A stretch of 64,000 nucleotides of DNA from Actinocrispum wychmicini (GTDB lineage Bacteria; Actinomycetota; Actinomycetes; Mycobacteriales; Pseudonocardiaceae): positions 430,248 to 494,247 of the forward strand of contig NZ_SLWS01000009.1 in assembly GCF_004345645.1 (NCBI RefSeq), read 5' to 3'. The position numbers and the translations under genes are program-made. The notes beneath the pieces are model-generated. The model worked only from the letters and a program-made list of their open reading frames with translations, made no database searches and was not told where the DNA came from. Shown here in pieces: positions 50,279-60,033 of this stretch. Every line of letters begins with the position of its first letter. Positions within the stretch are counted from its first letter, which is position 1.

Positions 50279-53200
50279 TCAGCTTTCCTCTCCGGACAGG
50301 ACCGCGAAGACCACCGGCTCCGCCTGGTCGTTCAGCGTCGTCACCCAGGTCGCGACGCGCGCGTCGCCCGCCGACAGCACCACCCAGCCGTCCTGGTGCA
50401 CGCGGTCGACGGTCAGCGCCTGGCTGGTGGCGCCCACCTTGCGCAGGCACTCGACGGCGCTCCAGACCCGGGTGCCGGCCACCGCGGCGGTGTCGCCCGC
50501 CTCGGCGACGAGCAGGTCGCGCACGGGCATCTGGTCCGCGCCGAGCAGCCCGGTCCAGTCCTGCTCCTCGCGGTCGAGCACCACCTCCACGTCACAGCCC
50601 AGCCGGGTGGGGCCGGCCACCACCAACGTCACTCCGGCGCTGTGCGACGCGGAGATCAGCGCGCCGTCGGTCTCCGGGCGGCCGTCCGGGCGGTAGCGGA
50701 CCACCGTGGGTCGACCGAACGCCCTGCTGACCGCGAGCGCGGTCTGTGCCCGCCGGTCGACCGGTTCGGCGGTCACCGGGTCCGGCTCGACCACGACCGC
50801 GCGGCCGCCGCCGAGCACCCGTTCCAACCCACGCTCCAAATAGGACCCGAGCAGCGCCGGAACCCACGGTCCGGCACCGGACTTCTTGCGCACGGCCCGC
50901 AGCTGCAACCCTTCCCAGCGTTCCACCAGCCGTCCGGACGGGTCGAACACGTCCACGTCGTAGACGTAGCTGTCGCCGTCCTGGCTGCACTCACGCGCGT
51001 CCATCACGACGTAGTCCGCGTCCTGCGCGCCGCGCTGGGCCAGGTACAGCCGCTCGATGCCTTGGGGCAACAGCGTTGCGTCCGGCACGCAGCACTGGAT
51101 CGCGTGCATCACCGCGTCCCGCGTGCCCGGGTCGGCCAACAGCAGCCGCTGCGGCAGGAACGTGGCGAACCAGGGCGCGGGCGAGGTGGTGGACAGCTCC
51201 GCCACCGCGTGCCGCGCGGCCGCCGTACGGTAGGCCTGCAACCGCTGGAATCGCTTGCCCTGGAACAGAACCTCGCCGTACAGCTCGCCGCCGGGATCGA
51301 CCGGGACGAGCGGCAAGGCCGGCGTGGCCACGTGGTCCGCCGCTGCCGCGTCGCCGGGGATGTCCGGCCGCGGCAGCCGCAGGGTGGCACGGAAATGGTC
51401 GGCTCCGAAACCGGTCTCCGCGCTCCGGATCACGACGTCGACCGTGTCGGCGTCGCGCACCTGGGCGGCCAGCCGGATGGTCGTGGCGGCCCCGGGACGC
51501 ACCACGATCGGGCGCAGGAACTCCACGTTCTCCAGCAACGGCGAGCCGCGCCGGCCGGTCAGCGCGCTGGCGACCTGGGTCATCGCCTCCATCCCGACCA
51601 CGGCCGGGAACAGCAGGTCGCCCGCCAGCAAGTGATCCGACAGGTACGGGTCGGCGCCGTCGGACAGCTCCGCCTCGGTGATCAGCTCGATGTCCCGGTA
51701 GTGCACGACGACCTGGTCCACGAACCGGTCCAACGGCAGGTCCGACTCGGCGAAGGTGAGCGTCGGCAGGCCGGCGGCCCGCCCGCTGACCACCAGCACC
51801 GGACCGGCCGACGGGTCGGCCAGGACCCGGCGGAGCACCTCGATGCCCTTGTCGGTGGAGATCGGCGTGATCCCGTCCCGCATCAGCGCCTCGACCACAC
51901 CCAGCCGTTCGCCCATGCCCGCGCCGGACCAGACCGACCACTCCAACGCCAGCACCCTCGCGTTCGGGTGCTCCTCGCCGAAGCCCACGGTTAGTTCCGT
52001 CATCCAGTCGTTGGCGGTGGAGTAGTGCGCCTCACCGCGTAGACCGGCCCGGCCGATGATGCTGCCGAACGTGACCAACAGCTTGATCCGGTCCTGGTCG
52101 ACCGCGGCCAGCACCGCGCGCAGGCCGTCGATCTTGGGTGCCAGGGTCTGCCGGAACGCGTCCTCGGTCAGGTTCGCGATCGAGCTGGGCTCGTTGCGGC
52201 CGGCGCCGTGCAGCACCGCGGTCACCGGGCCGAGTTCCGCCTGGACCCGTTCCACCGCGACACGCACCTGCTCGGCGTTGGTCACGTCCGCCCGTTCGTA
52301 GCGGTACCGAACGCCGGCAGCGGACATCCGCGCCAGGTTGGCCGACAACTCCTCGTCCGCCTCGGGGTCGGCGCGCCCGACCAGCATCAGAGCGGCACCG
52401 GAGTCCTGCGCCATGGCGAGCGCGCACTCCGCGGTGATGCCCTTCCCGCCACCGGTGACCAGCAGAACGTCACTCGTGTCCAGCGGCGACTCGGCCAAGT
52501 CGGACGGCGGCAGGGCGTGCAGCACTGGCATGGTCCGTTCGCCTTCGGCGGTATAGCGGACTTCGCTGAAGCCGGAGGTGAGTGCCACGTCGTTGAGCAC
52601 CCAGTGGACCACGTCGTCCTCGGAGTCCGTCAGGTCCGGCAGCTGGACGACAGTGGTCGGGACCGTCGGGGACTCCAAGTGCAGCGTCCGGGCCAGGCCC
52701 GCAGCGCCGAGCCGGTGATGGACCACCACGAACCGGGTGCCCTCCGGCGCGGCGAGCACGTCCTTGGCCGCCGCGAGGAACAACGGGACGTGCTCCTCCC
52801 CCTGCTCGGGCAGGCACAGCAGCACGCCGTCGCCGATTCCGGCCTCGGCCAGCGCCACACGCAGGCGCTCGGCCAACGGATACCCTGCCGGGGTATACAC
52901 CGACCATGTGCCCTCCGGGCCTGCGCCCAGGACGGCCTGTGGCGCCCAGGACGACTCGTAGTCCACCGAGAACGCCCGCACCCACGGCGCCACGCCGGGC
53001 ACCTCACGGCCGTTGCCGTCGTCGTCATGCGCGGTGTCCGCGAGGTCGTCGATCAGCGCGGCGAGTTCGCCGAGGGACACGGTGGCGAAGTTCGCCGTCG
53101 CCTCCAACGCCGGACGGCCCAGTTCCCTGGTCACGTCATTGACGATCTGGCCGACCGTGATCGAGCTCAGGTGCAAGTCGTCCAACGGGTGTGTGTCCGC

Positions 53201-56071
53201 GCCCACCCGGTCCAGCGGCAGTTCCACTCGCTCGGCCGCGAGCCGGCGCAGCAGTTCCAAAGTGGACACATGCTCGCCGGACGGCACGGCCTGTCCGGTG
53301 TCGGCCGCGGTCGCGTCGAGCACCTGCTGGCCCGCGTCGAGATCCGGCGCCGCCTCGCACGGGCTGGTGAGGAAGGTGAACGAGCCGTCGAGCGGCAACG
53401 GCCGTAGCACCCGGTCGGCGAACAGCACCGCGGTGTCCACTTCGGACCCCAGGGCGTGCGCCGCGGCCACCACGGTCAGCAGTGGGGACAGCGACGAGTT
53501 GTCGGTGTCCACCGAAAGCACTGGGGCTTCGGGCGCGATGTCCGCCATCAGGCCCGCCAGCACCCGGCCGGGTCCGACCTCGACGACCAGGTCGGCACCT
53601 GCCGCCGCGCCCGCGGCGGCCTCGTGGAACCGCACCGGCTCCAGCACCTGCTCGCGCAGCAACGTCCGCAGGTCCGTCTCCGGGTCGAGCACGTCCCCGG
53701 TCACCGTCGAGAACACCGGCCGGGTCAGCGGTTCGAAGTCGAAGCCGGTCAGCCGCTCCGCCATGCCCTCGGCGGCCGGCCGCACCAGCGGCGAGTGGAA
53801 CGCGTGCGACACGTTGACGCGGGTCGCGGTGATGCCGTCCGACTTCGCCCGAGCACACACCTGGTCCACCTCGCCGGCGTCACCGGCGATCACGGTCTGC
53901 GCCGGCCCGTTGAACCCGGCGATCACCACCGGGCAGCCCCGGATCAGGTCGTCGACCCGCTCGGGATCGGCCGACAGGCCGGCCATGGCGCCGCCGCCGT
54001 GGCTCGCCTTGGCCATCACCTGGCCGCGCGTCCTGGCCAGGCGCAGCAACTGCCCGCCACCCATCGCCCCGGCCCATGCCAACGCGCTCAGCTCGCCGAG
54101 GCTGTGCCCGACGGCCGTGTCCGCGTCGATCCCGAGCGACTTCAACACCCGTACGGCCGCCAGCGAACCGGCCACGATGCGCGGTTGGGCGACCTCCGTG
54201 GCCACCTGGTCGCCGCCGGTGGGCACACCCGCCTCGGCGAAGACCGCCTCGGCAACGCTGAACCTGCGCCGGATGGCGCCGATCGCGCCGCGACCGGACC
54301 CCTGGCCGGGGAACAGGTAAGCGATCTTCGGCGGCACGCTGCCGTGGCCGAGAAACACCCCGTCCCGCGACGAGAACACGCTGCGCTCCCCCGCGTCCAG
54401 CCGCTCGACCAGGCTCGTCAGCGCCTGATGCGCCTCCTCCGGGCTCCGCACCACAATGGCCGCGCGCACCGGACGACCCGCCAACGTGCCGGCGAGGACG
54501 GCGGCCAGGTCGGCCAGTTCCGCGTACGCCAGCTTGGCTACCACGGCGGCCAGTTCCGCGGCACGATCCCGCAACTCGGCGTGGTCGCTCGCGTCCAGCA
54601 ACAGCAACTCGGTGTCCTGCCGGCCGCTGACCAGCCGCGTCGTGCGTCCGCTGAGCTCGGTCCGACGACCCGAGCCGGGCGCCTGCTCGATCGCGATGTG
54701 CGTGTTGACGCCGCCGAAACCCATCGCCGACACCCCGGCACGCACCTTTGTGTCGGACGGCCACAACTGGGCCCGCGTCGGCACGTACATCATCGCGTCG
54801 GCCGCGGTCAGCTTCTGGTGCGGGTCGTAGTGGCTGGTGGCCGGCGGGATGACCTGGTGGTGCACGGCCAGCGCCGCCTTGATCAGGCCGGCCACCCCCG
54901 CCGCCGCCTTGGTGTGCCCGAAGTTGCCCTTCACCGAACTGAGCGCGGCGGGACGGGCGGTGGGGTCGGCGGTCCGCCTGGCCATCGACAACGCCTCCAG
55001 CTCGGTGGCGTCGCCGAGCGCCGTTCCCGTGCCGTGTCCCTCGAAGTACGACACCGTTTCCACGCCGTAGCCGGCCCGGTCGTAGGCCCGGGTGATGGCC
55101 AGGTGGTGCCCGGCCGCCTCCGGCCGGGTGATGCCGCCCTTGCCGTCCGACGAGATGCCCCAGCCGGTGATGGTGGCGTAGATCCGCTTGCCGCGGGCCA
55201 GCGCGTCCTCCTCGCGCATCAGCACCAGCACCCCCGAGCCCTCACCGGGCCAGAACCCGTTCGAGCCGCGGTCGTAGACCTTCATCTCCCCGGTGGCCAG
55301 CGCGCCGGTCTTGGCGAAGCCGATCACCTCGAACGGGTCGATCGACAGGTCCACCCCGCCGGCCAGCACCACGTCCAGGTCGCCGTCGGCCAGCGCCCGC
55401 GCCCCGGTGGCCACCGACAGCAGCGACGACGAACAGGCACCGTCCACAGTGAACCCGCCGCCGGCCAGGTCGTAGTAGTTGCAGATCCGCCCGGCGATGG
55501 TGTTCGCCAGCCCACCGGCCAGGGTGTCCTCGTTGATCGGCGGGAACGCCGCCTTGTACCTCGGCTCCAGGTCGCGCAGGAACGCGCCGGTGTCCGGGTC
55601 CGACCAGCCCTTCTCCGCGAGCGCCGCGGCCAGCGTGCGGCGCACGTACGGCCAGCGCAGCCGCATCACGTTGGCACGGGAGAACTCGCCGGTCAGGGTG
55701 TTGCCCAGGACGACTCCGGTGGCGCGCTTCGGCAGGCCCTCGCCGTCCGCGAAACCCGCGTCGGCCAAGGCCGTCGACGCCACGTCGAGCGCCAGCCAGT
55801 GGGTCAGGTCGGTGGACCGGTACGTGCTGCCGGCCACGCTGAACTTGACCCGGTCGAACTCGTAGTCCCGCAGGACGGCCGCCTTGGCCGCGTAGAAGCG
55901 GTCCGGCGCCGCCGGATCGGGCGAGTAGTAGTCGGCCTGGTTCATCCGTTCGTCCGGGAGCCGGCGGAACGCGCGACGGCCCTGTAGGACGTTCTCCCAC
56001 AGTTGGTCTGGGGAACCCGCGTCCGGGTAGCGCAGCCCTATGCCAATGATTGCGATTCGCTCAGCGCTCAT
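50279..56071 (-). CDS. Iterative enediyne polyketide synthase (PKSE)
   Basis: A 1930-residue type I synthase from ATG 56071; 12 further in-frame codons exist upstream but are not family-like. Domains in order: KS (catalytic Cys213 in DGACSSSL, HGTGT, NFGHTK), AT (GHSLGELSA, about 655), central ACP with serine in DDLHLSSITVG (about 965), KR (VTGGGKGITAE, about 1205), DH (DPYLSDHLLAGDLLFPA, about 1480) and a C-terminal phosphopantetheinyl transferase (DVEVVLDREEQDW about 1827, WSAVECLRK about 1872). This order and the built-in PPTase are unique to enediyne synthases, which make a linear C15 polyene from malonyl-CoA. It is the core gene of the locus. A 121-base gap separates it from the upstream gene. 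Confidence 0.95.
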   Translation of the reverse strand: MSAERIAIIGIGLRYPDAGSPDQLWENVLQGRRAFRRLPDERMNQADYYSPDPAAPDRFYAAKAAVLRDYEFDRVKFSVAGSTYRSTDLTHWLALDVASTALADAGFADGEGLPKRATGVVLGNTLTGEFSRANVMRLRWPYVRRTLAAALAEKGWSDPDTGAFLRDLEPRYKAAFPPINEDTLAGGLANTIAGRICNYYDLAGGGFTVDGACSSSLLSVATGARALADGDLDVVLAGGVDLSIDPFEVIGFAKTGALATGEMKVYDRGSNGFWPGEGSGVLVLMREEDALARGKRIYATITGWGISSDGKGGITRPEAAGHHLAITRAYDRAGYGVETVSYFEGHGTGTALGDATELEALSMARRTADPTARPAALSSVKGNFGHTKAAAGVAGLIKAALAVHHQVIPPATSHYDPHQKLTAADAMMYVPTRAQLWPSDTKVRAGVSAMGFGGVNTHIAIEQAPGSGRRTELSGRTTRLVSGRQDTELLLLDASDHAELRDRAAELAAVVAKLAYAELADLAAVLAGTLAGRPVRAAIVVRSPEEAHQALTSLVERLDAGERSVFSSRDGVFLGHGSVPPKIAYLFPGQGSGRGAIGAIRRRFSVAEAVFAEAGVPTGGDQVATEVAQPRIVAGSLAAVRVLKSLGIDADTAVGHSLGELSALAWAGAMGGGQLLRLARTRGQVMAKASHGGGAMAGLSADPERVDDLIRGCPVVIAGFNGPAQTVIAGDAGEVDQVCARAKSDGITATRVNVSHAFHSPLVRPAAEGMAERLTGFDFEPLTRPVFSTVTGDVLDPETDLRTLLREQVLEPVRFHEAAAGAAAGADLVVEVGPGRVLAGLMADIAPEAPVLSVDTDNSSLSPLLTVVAAAHALGSEVDTAVLFADRVLRPLPLDGSFTFLTSPCEAAPDLDAGQQVLDATAADTGQAVPSGEHVSTLELLRRLAAERVELPLDRVGADTHPLDDLHLSSITVGQIVNDVTRELGRPALEATANFATVSLGELAALIDDLADTAHDDDGNGREVPGVAPWVRAFSVDYESSWAPQAVLGAGPEGTWSVYTPAGYPLAERLRVALAEAGIGDGVLLCLPEQGEEHVPLFLAAAKDVLAAPEGTRFVVVHHRLGAAGLARTLHLESPTVPTTVVQLPDLTDSEDDVVHWVLNDVALTSGFSEVRYTAEGERTMPVLHALPPSDLAESPLDTSDVLLVTGGGKGITAECALAMAQDSGAALMLVGRADPEADEELSANLARMSAAGVRYRYERADVTNAEQVRVAVERVQAELGPVTAVLHGAGRNEPSSIANLTEDAFRQTLAPKIDGLRAVLAAVDQDRIKLLVTFGSIIGRAGLRGEAHYSTANDWMTELTVGFGEEHPNARVLALEWSVWSGAGMGERLGVVEALMRDGITPISTDKGIEVLRRVLADPSAGPVLVVSGRAAGLPTLTFAESDLPLDRFVDQVVVHYRDIELITEAELSDGADPYLSDHLLAGDLLFPAVVGMEAMTQVASALTGRRGSPLLENVEFLRPIVVRPGAATTIRLAAQVRDADTVDVVIRSAETGFGADHFRATLRLPRPDIPGDAAAADHVATPALPLVPVDPGGELYGEVLFQGKRFQRLQAYRTAAARHAVAELSTTSPAPWFATFLPQRLLLADPGTRDAVMHAIQCCVPDATLLPQGIERLYLAQRGAQDADYVVMDARECSQDGDSYVYDVDVFDPSGRLVERWEGLQLRAVRKKSGAGPWVPALLGSYLERGLERVLGGGRAVVVEPDPVTAEPVDRRAQTALAVSRAFGRPTVVRYRPDGRPETDGALISASHSAGVTLVVAGPTRLGCDVEVVLDREEQDWTGLLGADQMPVRDLLVAEAGDTAAVAGTRVWSAVECLRKVGATSQALTVDRVHQDGWVVLSAGDARVATWVTTLNDQAEPVVFAVLSGEES

Positions 56072-56193
56072 GCCGCATCCGTTTCTGGAGACACAACAAC
56101 TGTTCACACATCCGGTCCCCGCCGCGACACGGGGATTTCCGTTGTGTCGTCAGCGCATTACTGCCAGCGTGCGCCAGGAGGACCTGTCCGGCC

Positions 56194-56937
56194 TTATCCC
56201 GCCATGCGCTGTGTGCTTTTCCCGGCTGGGCCATCCAGCTGTTCCACGGGGTCGGCGGGCGGGTGGAAAGGACCCCATTCGAACGCCCGCAGCCACGGTC
56301 CAGGTGGCCCACTCCACGTCAGCTCCGCGATCTGCGCCGGTGTCCGCCGGCCCGCCAGCGACCGGTACAGGTCGTAGCGGTCGGCGGAGACCGAGCCGGC
56401 CGGCTCGCCGTCGCCGGCGATCCACTTGGCACCCGACGTCTCGATCCGCAGCGCGTGCAGGCCGCGCTCCCGGATGCCCCGGGTGAACCCGATGACGAGC
56501 AACTCCATCGCGCCGCACACGGCCGCGTGCTCGTCTGGCACCGGCAGGCCGAGCGCGTATCGGATGTCCAGTTCGTGGGTCAACGCGTCCATGACCATGA
56601 TGTGGGCACGTAAGTCCGGTTGGTCCCGCAGCACACGGTCGACCGGTTCGCTGACCGCGTGCCACGTCCGTACCAGCTCGTCCGGCTCGGCGTCCACGCC
56701 GGGGAACGGTGGCGGGGCGCCGGCCTGGCCCGAGCGGGTCGCCACCTTGTGGCTGATCCCGACCACGTGCGCGAGCACGTCCCGGACAGTCCATTGTGGA
56801 CAAGCTGGCACCCGCACCCGGTCGAGACCGGGGATTTCCGCGACCAGGCCCGTCAGGTTGTCCCGCACCCGCCGGTACGCCACATCGTTCGGCGAGCGCA
56901 CCCACCGGTCACTGTCCTGGAACCCGCCGACCGCCAT
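56194..56937 (-). CDS. Mycothiol-dependent maleylpyruvate isomerase-like protein
   Basis: A 247-residue DinB-like helical protein from ATG 56937 with an AGAGGCAGG site. It carries PACPQWTVRDVLAHVVGI, the TIGR03083/MDMPI_N signature containing one metal histidine, and a later HELDIRYALGLP segment with further metal-type residues. Family members are mycothiol- or bacillithiol-linked transferases or isomerases. In an enediyne locus a thiol-linked enzyme could protect against, or tune, thiol-triggered activation; this is inference. Its 5' end overlaps the SDR 3' end by a few bases less than full coupling (SDR stop at 56951). Confidence 0.75.
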   Translation of the reverse strand: MAVGGFQDSDRWVRSPNDVAYRRVRDNLTGLVAEIPGLDRVRVPACPQWTVRDVLAHVVGISHKVATRSGQAGAPPPFPGVDAEPDELVRTWHAVSEPVDRVLRDQPDLRAHIMVMDALTHELDIRYALGLPVPDEHAAVCGAMELLVIGFTRGIRERGLHALRIETSGAKWIAGDGEPAGSVSADRYDLYRSLAGRRTPAQIAELTWSGPPGPWLRAFEWGPFHPPADPVEQLDGPAGKSTQRMAG

Positions 56938-56950
56938 GACCTGCCTCTTT

Positions 56951-57826
56951 TCATGGAATGGGGAAGAAGAACCGCACGAACCGGTCCCAGGCCCGTTCAC
57001 CGAACAGCGCGCGCTGGCGCGGCAGCAGCCGCACCGGAACGCCGACCCGGTAACGGATCTTCGGCCGTGGCGCGGTGACCGCCCGCTCGATCACCTTGGC
57101 GACCGTCTCAGCCGGCACCGCGGTACGGCCCCGGCCGGTCGGGTGGTCGACCTCCCGGTAGGCCCCATGCCAATCGACGAAATGCCGCCAGAAGTCGGCG
57201 TACAGGCCGTCCTCCTGGCCGCCGGTCATGGCCAGGTCGCCTACCGTGGTCGGCACGAAACCGCCCCTGATCGGTGACGGCTGTACGACCACCACCTTGA
57301 TGCCGAACTTCCGCACCTCGTTGCGCAGCGAGTCGCTGATCGCCTCCAGCGCGAACTTGGTCGCCTGGTAGTAGCCGCGGCCGGGGGTGGCGAACAGGCC
57401 GAAGATCGACGACATCATCACGACCCGGCCGCTGCCGCGCGCCCGCATGCCCGGCAGGACCAGCTGCGTCAGCCGGGACAGCCCGAACACGTTGGTCTCG
57501 AACTGCCGCCGTACCTCGTCCATCGGCGTCTCGCCGACCGTCCCGTTGAGACTGTACGCGGCGTTGTTGATCAACACGCCGACGCTGCCGTGCTCCCCGG
57601 TGATCCGCTTGACGACCACCCGCATGGACTGTTCGTCGGTCACGTCGAGGTACATGGTCTGGATGCCCGCCTCGGCGAGGTCATGCAGCGCCTCGACGTT
57701 CCGGCCGGTCGCGTACACCGGCCAGCCCGCGCGGTGCAGGCGAAGCGCCGTGGCCTTGCCGGTGCCCGAGGACTGTCCGGTGCCGGACGAGGCCCCGGTC
57801 AGCAACACCGCGCGGGATGCTTCCAT
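56951..57826 (-). CDS. Short-chain dehydrogenase/reductase with a duplicated glycine loop
   Basis: A 291-residue SDR with the active-site Ser in VMMSSIFGLF and the YxxxK pair in GYYQATKFAL. The NAD(P)-binding loop, usually TGASSGIGKA, reads TGASSGTGQSSGTGKATAL, that is, six residues (SSGTGQ/SSGTGK) appear twice in tandem. At the DNA level the two units differ at only a few positions. Whether the enlarged loop still binds cofactor is unclear. The protein has NAG-type NNAAYS and a C-terminal basic/aromatic tail. It lies between the AhpD-like and isomerase-like genes in the leftward operon. Confidence 0.87.
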   Translation of the reverse strand: MEASRAVLLTGASSGTGQSSGTGKATALRLHRAGWPVYATGRNVEALHDLAEAGIQTMYLDVTDEQSMRVVVKRITGEHGSVGVLINNAAYSLNGTVGETPMDEVRRQFETNVFGLSRLTQLVLPGMRARGSGRVVMMSSIFGLFATPGRGYYQATKFALEAISDSLRNEVRKFGIKVVVVQPSPIRGGFVPTTVGDLAMTGGQEDGLYADFWRHFVDWHGAYREVDHPTGRGRTAVPAETVAKVIERAVTAPRPKIRYRVGVPVRLLPRQRALFGERAWDRFVRFFFPIP

Positions 57827-57840
57827 GACACGCTCCTTCG

Positions 57841-58458
57841 TCAGGCGGCCGTGCCGGACTCGGTCACCGGCTGTTGCGAGATCCGGCTCTGGGACACCGA
57901 GGTCCCCAGACCGAGGCTGTCCACCAGGCGGGTGATGAAGTTGAACAGCGCCGCGGTGAACACGCCCTCCAGCAACTCCTCACTGGTCCAACCGGCCGCC
58001 AGGGTGGCTTCCCAGTCCTCGTCGGTGATCCGGTACGCGGCCGTGCTGACCTTGGTGAGCAGGCGCAGAAGCGCCTTGGTCGGGTCGTCCACCGGCAGGT
58101 CGTCCGGGGAACTGGCGGCGGCGATCGCGTCGGCCAACTCCTTGGTGCCGCCGAACGCCTGCAGGAAGAAGTTGTGCGTGCCGACGCAGTACGGGCACTG
58201 GTTCACCCGGGACGTCCAGGACGCGATCAACTCCTTGGTGTTCCTGGACAGTGCGCCCTCGGTGAGGAACGTGCCCCGGTAGCCGGCGATGACGGTCTCC
58301 ATCAACGCCGGCTTCGTCGACGCCAGCCGGAACATGTCCGGCACGAAGGGAAAGTTCGTCGACGACCGGATCAGCTCGTACAGCTCGGCGGTCCGTCCGG
58401 TCGCCTCGCGCTCGTCCACCAGCGGGACGCGGACTCCCGAAGCCACTTGGTCAGCCAC
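57841..58458 (-). CDS. AhpD-like (carboxymuconolactone decarboxylase family) protein
   Basis: A 205-residue helical protein with the redox pair in NQCPYCVGTHNFFLQ (CxxC and His), TKALLRLLTK and FTAALFNFITRLVDSLGLG. Family members act as peroxide-reducing or thiol-disulfide proteins. It starts 43 bases downstream of the hypothetical gene at 58502 and ends 14 bases before the SDR start. A paralogue-like protein is encoded at 41757-42299. A protective role against radical damage from the product is speculative. Confidence 0.85.
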   Translation of the reverse strand: MADQVASGVRVPLVDEREATGRTAELYELIRSSTNFPFVPDMFRLASTKPALMETVIAGYRGTFLTEGALSRNTKELIASWTSRVNQCPYCVGTHNFFLQAFGGTKELADAIAAASSPDDLPVDDPTKALLRLLTKVSTAAYRITDEDWEATLAAGWTSEELLEGVFTAALFNFITRLVDSLGLGTSVSQSRISQQPVTESGTAA

Positions 58459-58501
58459 GGCTACAGCCTCTCTGTTGTGCCATTCGATGTGTGTGCCTGC
58501 G

Positions 58502-58984
58502 TCAGGCGGCCAGCCCGGTCACCGGCTCGGCGCTTGCCCGCCGCGCCGCCCCGATCACCGCCGTCCACGGCGGCAACTGGTGCAGCGCGCGCGGACGTTC
58601 GATCCAGGGCAACCGAGGCGACTCGCCGGTCTCGCTCGGCACCACCACGTGCGAGCCGCGCGGGACCAGATGGACGTCCAGGCCACGGATCTGGCGGACC
58701 GACCACTCGGTGGCCGCCGCGGGCCGGGTCAGGAACATCCACCAGCGGGCGGTCGCGTCGGTCAGCACCGGGCCGGCCAGCATCGCGATCCACAGCTCGC
58801 TCAGCACCCGTCGGCCGAGCGGCTGCGGCATCGCCACCGCGTCCACCCACTCGCCGACCTCCATCACCAGCCGGCCCGCAGCGACCTCCACCGTGACCGG
58901 CCAGCCGAACCGTTCCTCGTACCATGTCCTCGCCACCGTCAGCGAGCGCAGCAGTTCGACGTCGGGGGTGCTTCTCAGGCCCAT
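58502..58984 (-). CDS. Hypothetical protein
   Basis: A 160-residue protein from ATG 58984 (GAGGGAGGCCC upstream). It has SLTVARTWYEERFGWPVTVEV, WWMFLTRPA and VHLVPRGSHVVVPSE. The last two segments vaguely recall a primase/polymerase-like module found in actinobacteria, but I would not assign that. No membrane segment. It lies between the UnbU-type membrane gene and the AhpD-like gene in the leftward operon. Confidence 0.6.
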   Translation of the reverse strand: MGLRSTPDVELLRSLTVARTWYEERFGWPVTVEVAAGRLVMEVGEWVDAVAMPQPLGRRVLSELWIAMLAGPVLTDATARWWMFLTRPAAATEWSVRQIRGLDVHLVPRGSHVVVPSETGESPRLPWIERPRALHQLPPWTAVIGAARRASAEPVTGLAA

Positions 58985-59064
58985 CGCCGGGCCTCCCTCT
59001 CAGGCTTTGCGTTTCCCAGTCCGGGTGTCCCGCCGGCCATCCGGCGGGACACCCCGGCGACCGC

Positions 59065-60033
59065 TCAGGCCGCCTTCGCAGCCGGCGACTCGGTCAAGGG
59101 GGTGACCGTGGCGCGCGACTTGCTCCTACCGACGAGATGGGCCACCCACCAGCCGGCGCCGCGCAGCCCGCACACGATGACCACCGCGAAGAACAACGTG
59201 TAGACCACGTTGAACACCAGCAGGATCCCGTACACGACGGCCACCGAGGAGCCGAACACGAACTGGTTGCGTCCCTTGGCCGGGCTGGTGCCCGGGTCGG
59301 TGATCATGTAGTTGGTGAACAGGATGAACGCCACCCCGGTCATCACGCCGACGGCCGAGTAGAACGCGACGTCCCAGATCCAGTGCCGCAGCACGGCCTG
59401 GATGAAGAACCCGCCCATCCAGCCCATGATCAGCATGACCTTGCGGGTCAGCACGGCGTTGATCACCGTGCCCGCGGTCGCGATGATCACCGGGATCATC
59501 ACCTTCCAGAACGAGTTCGCGTTCTCGGTGAACTCGTACGGCGGGGCTATGCTGATCCAGGACCCGAACACCACCAGCGCCGCGGTGATCCCCAGGTTGG
59601 ACGGGTTCATGAAGTGCCGCATCCGGCCTGCGACCGGCGCCTGCAGCGCGTGCTTGCCGGCCACGCCGACGACCACACCGAACAGCACCGGCCAGATCTG
59701 GTTGTTCGCGTACAGCAACATGTTCACCGCGAGGCTGGTGATGTGTGCCGGCAGCAGGAACTCGTACATGCCGCGGGCGCCCTTGCCCCGATACCGCGGA
59801 GCCCTGCGCTGCGCCCACGCGCTGATCGACTCGAACACGAGCTCCACGGTGTAACCGGTGAGCACCGCGATGATCGGCCACAGCCACGGCTGCTCGAAGC
59901 CGAGCAGCGTGTAGCCGAACACGTTGAACACGCTGATCGACGCGGCGAAGTTGCGCAGGGCGAGATACCTGGCGTCCTGAGCGGGTTTGGCGGGCTTGCT
60001 GCCCGCGCCGACCACGCTGAGCTTGGTGCTCAT
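59065..60033 (-). CDS. UnbU-type enediyne membrane protein
   Basis: A 322-residue integral membrane protein with about nine to ten helices from ATG 60033, which overlaps the UnbV stop as ATGA. Segments such as RNFAASISVFNVFGYTLLGFEQPW, FLLPAHITSLAVNMLLYANNQIWPV and FTNYMITDPGTSPAKGRNQF match the UnbU/RnfD-like proteins conserved next to enediyne synthases. Their exact role is unknown; they are part of the minimal enediyne core cassette. The longer upstream frame (to 60408) is not family-like. Confidence 0.85.
   Translation of the reverse strand: MSTKLSVVGAGSKPAKPAQDARYLALRNFAASISVFNVFGYTLLGFEQPWLWPIIAVLTGYTVELVFESISAWAQRRAPRYRGKGARGMYEFLLPAHITSLAVNMLLYANNQIWPVLFGVVVGVAGKHALQAPVAGRMRHFMNPSNLGITAALVVFGSWISIAPPYEFTENANSFWKVMIPVIIATAGTVINAVLTRKVMLIMGWMGGFFIQAVLRHWIWDVAFYSAVGVMTGVAFILFTNYMITDPGTSPAKGRNQFVFGSSVAVVYGILLVFNVVYTLFFAVVIVCGLRGAGWWVAHLVGRSKSRATVTPLTESPAAKAA

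Noticed and set aside
53456..55987. Plus-strand open frame of 843 codons inside the PKSE region
   Set aside because: No domains and biased composition; it is the complement of the KS and AT coding sequence.
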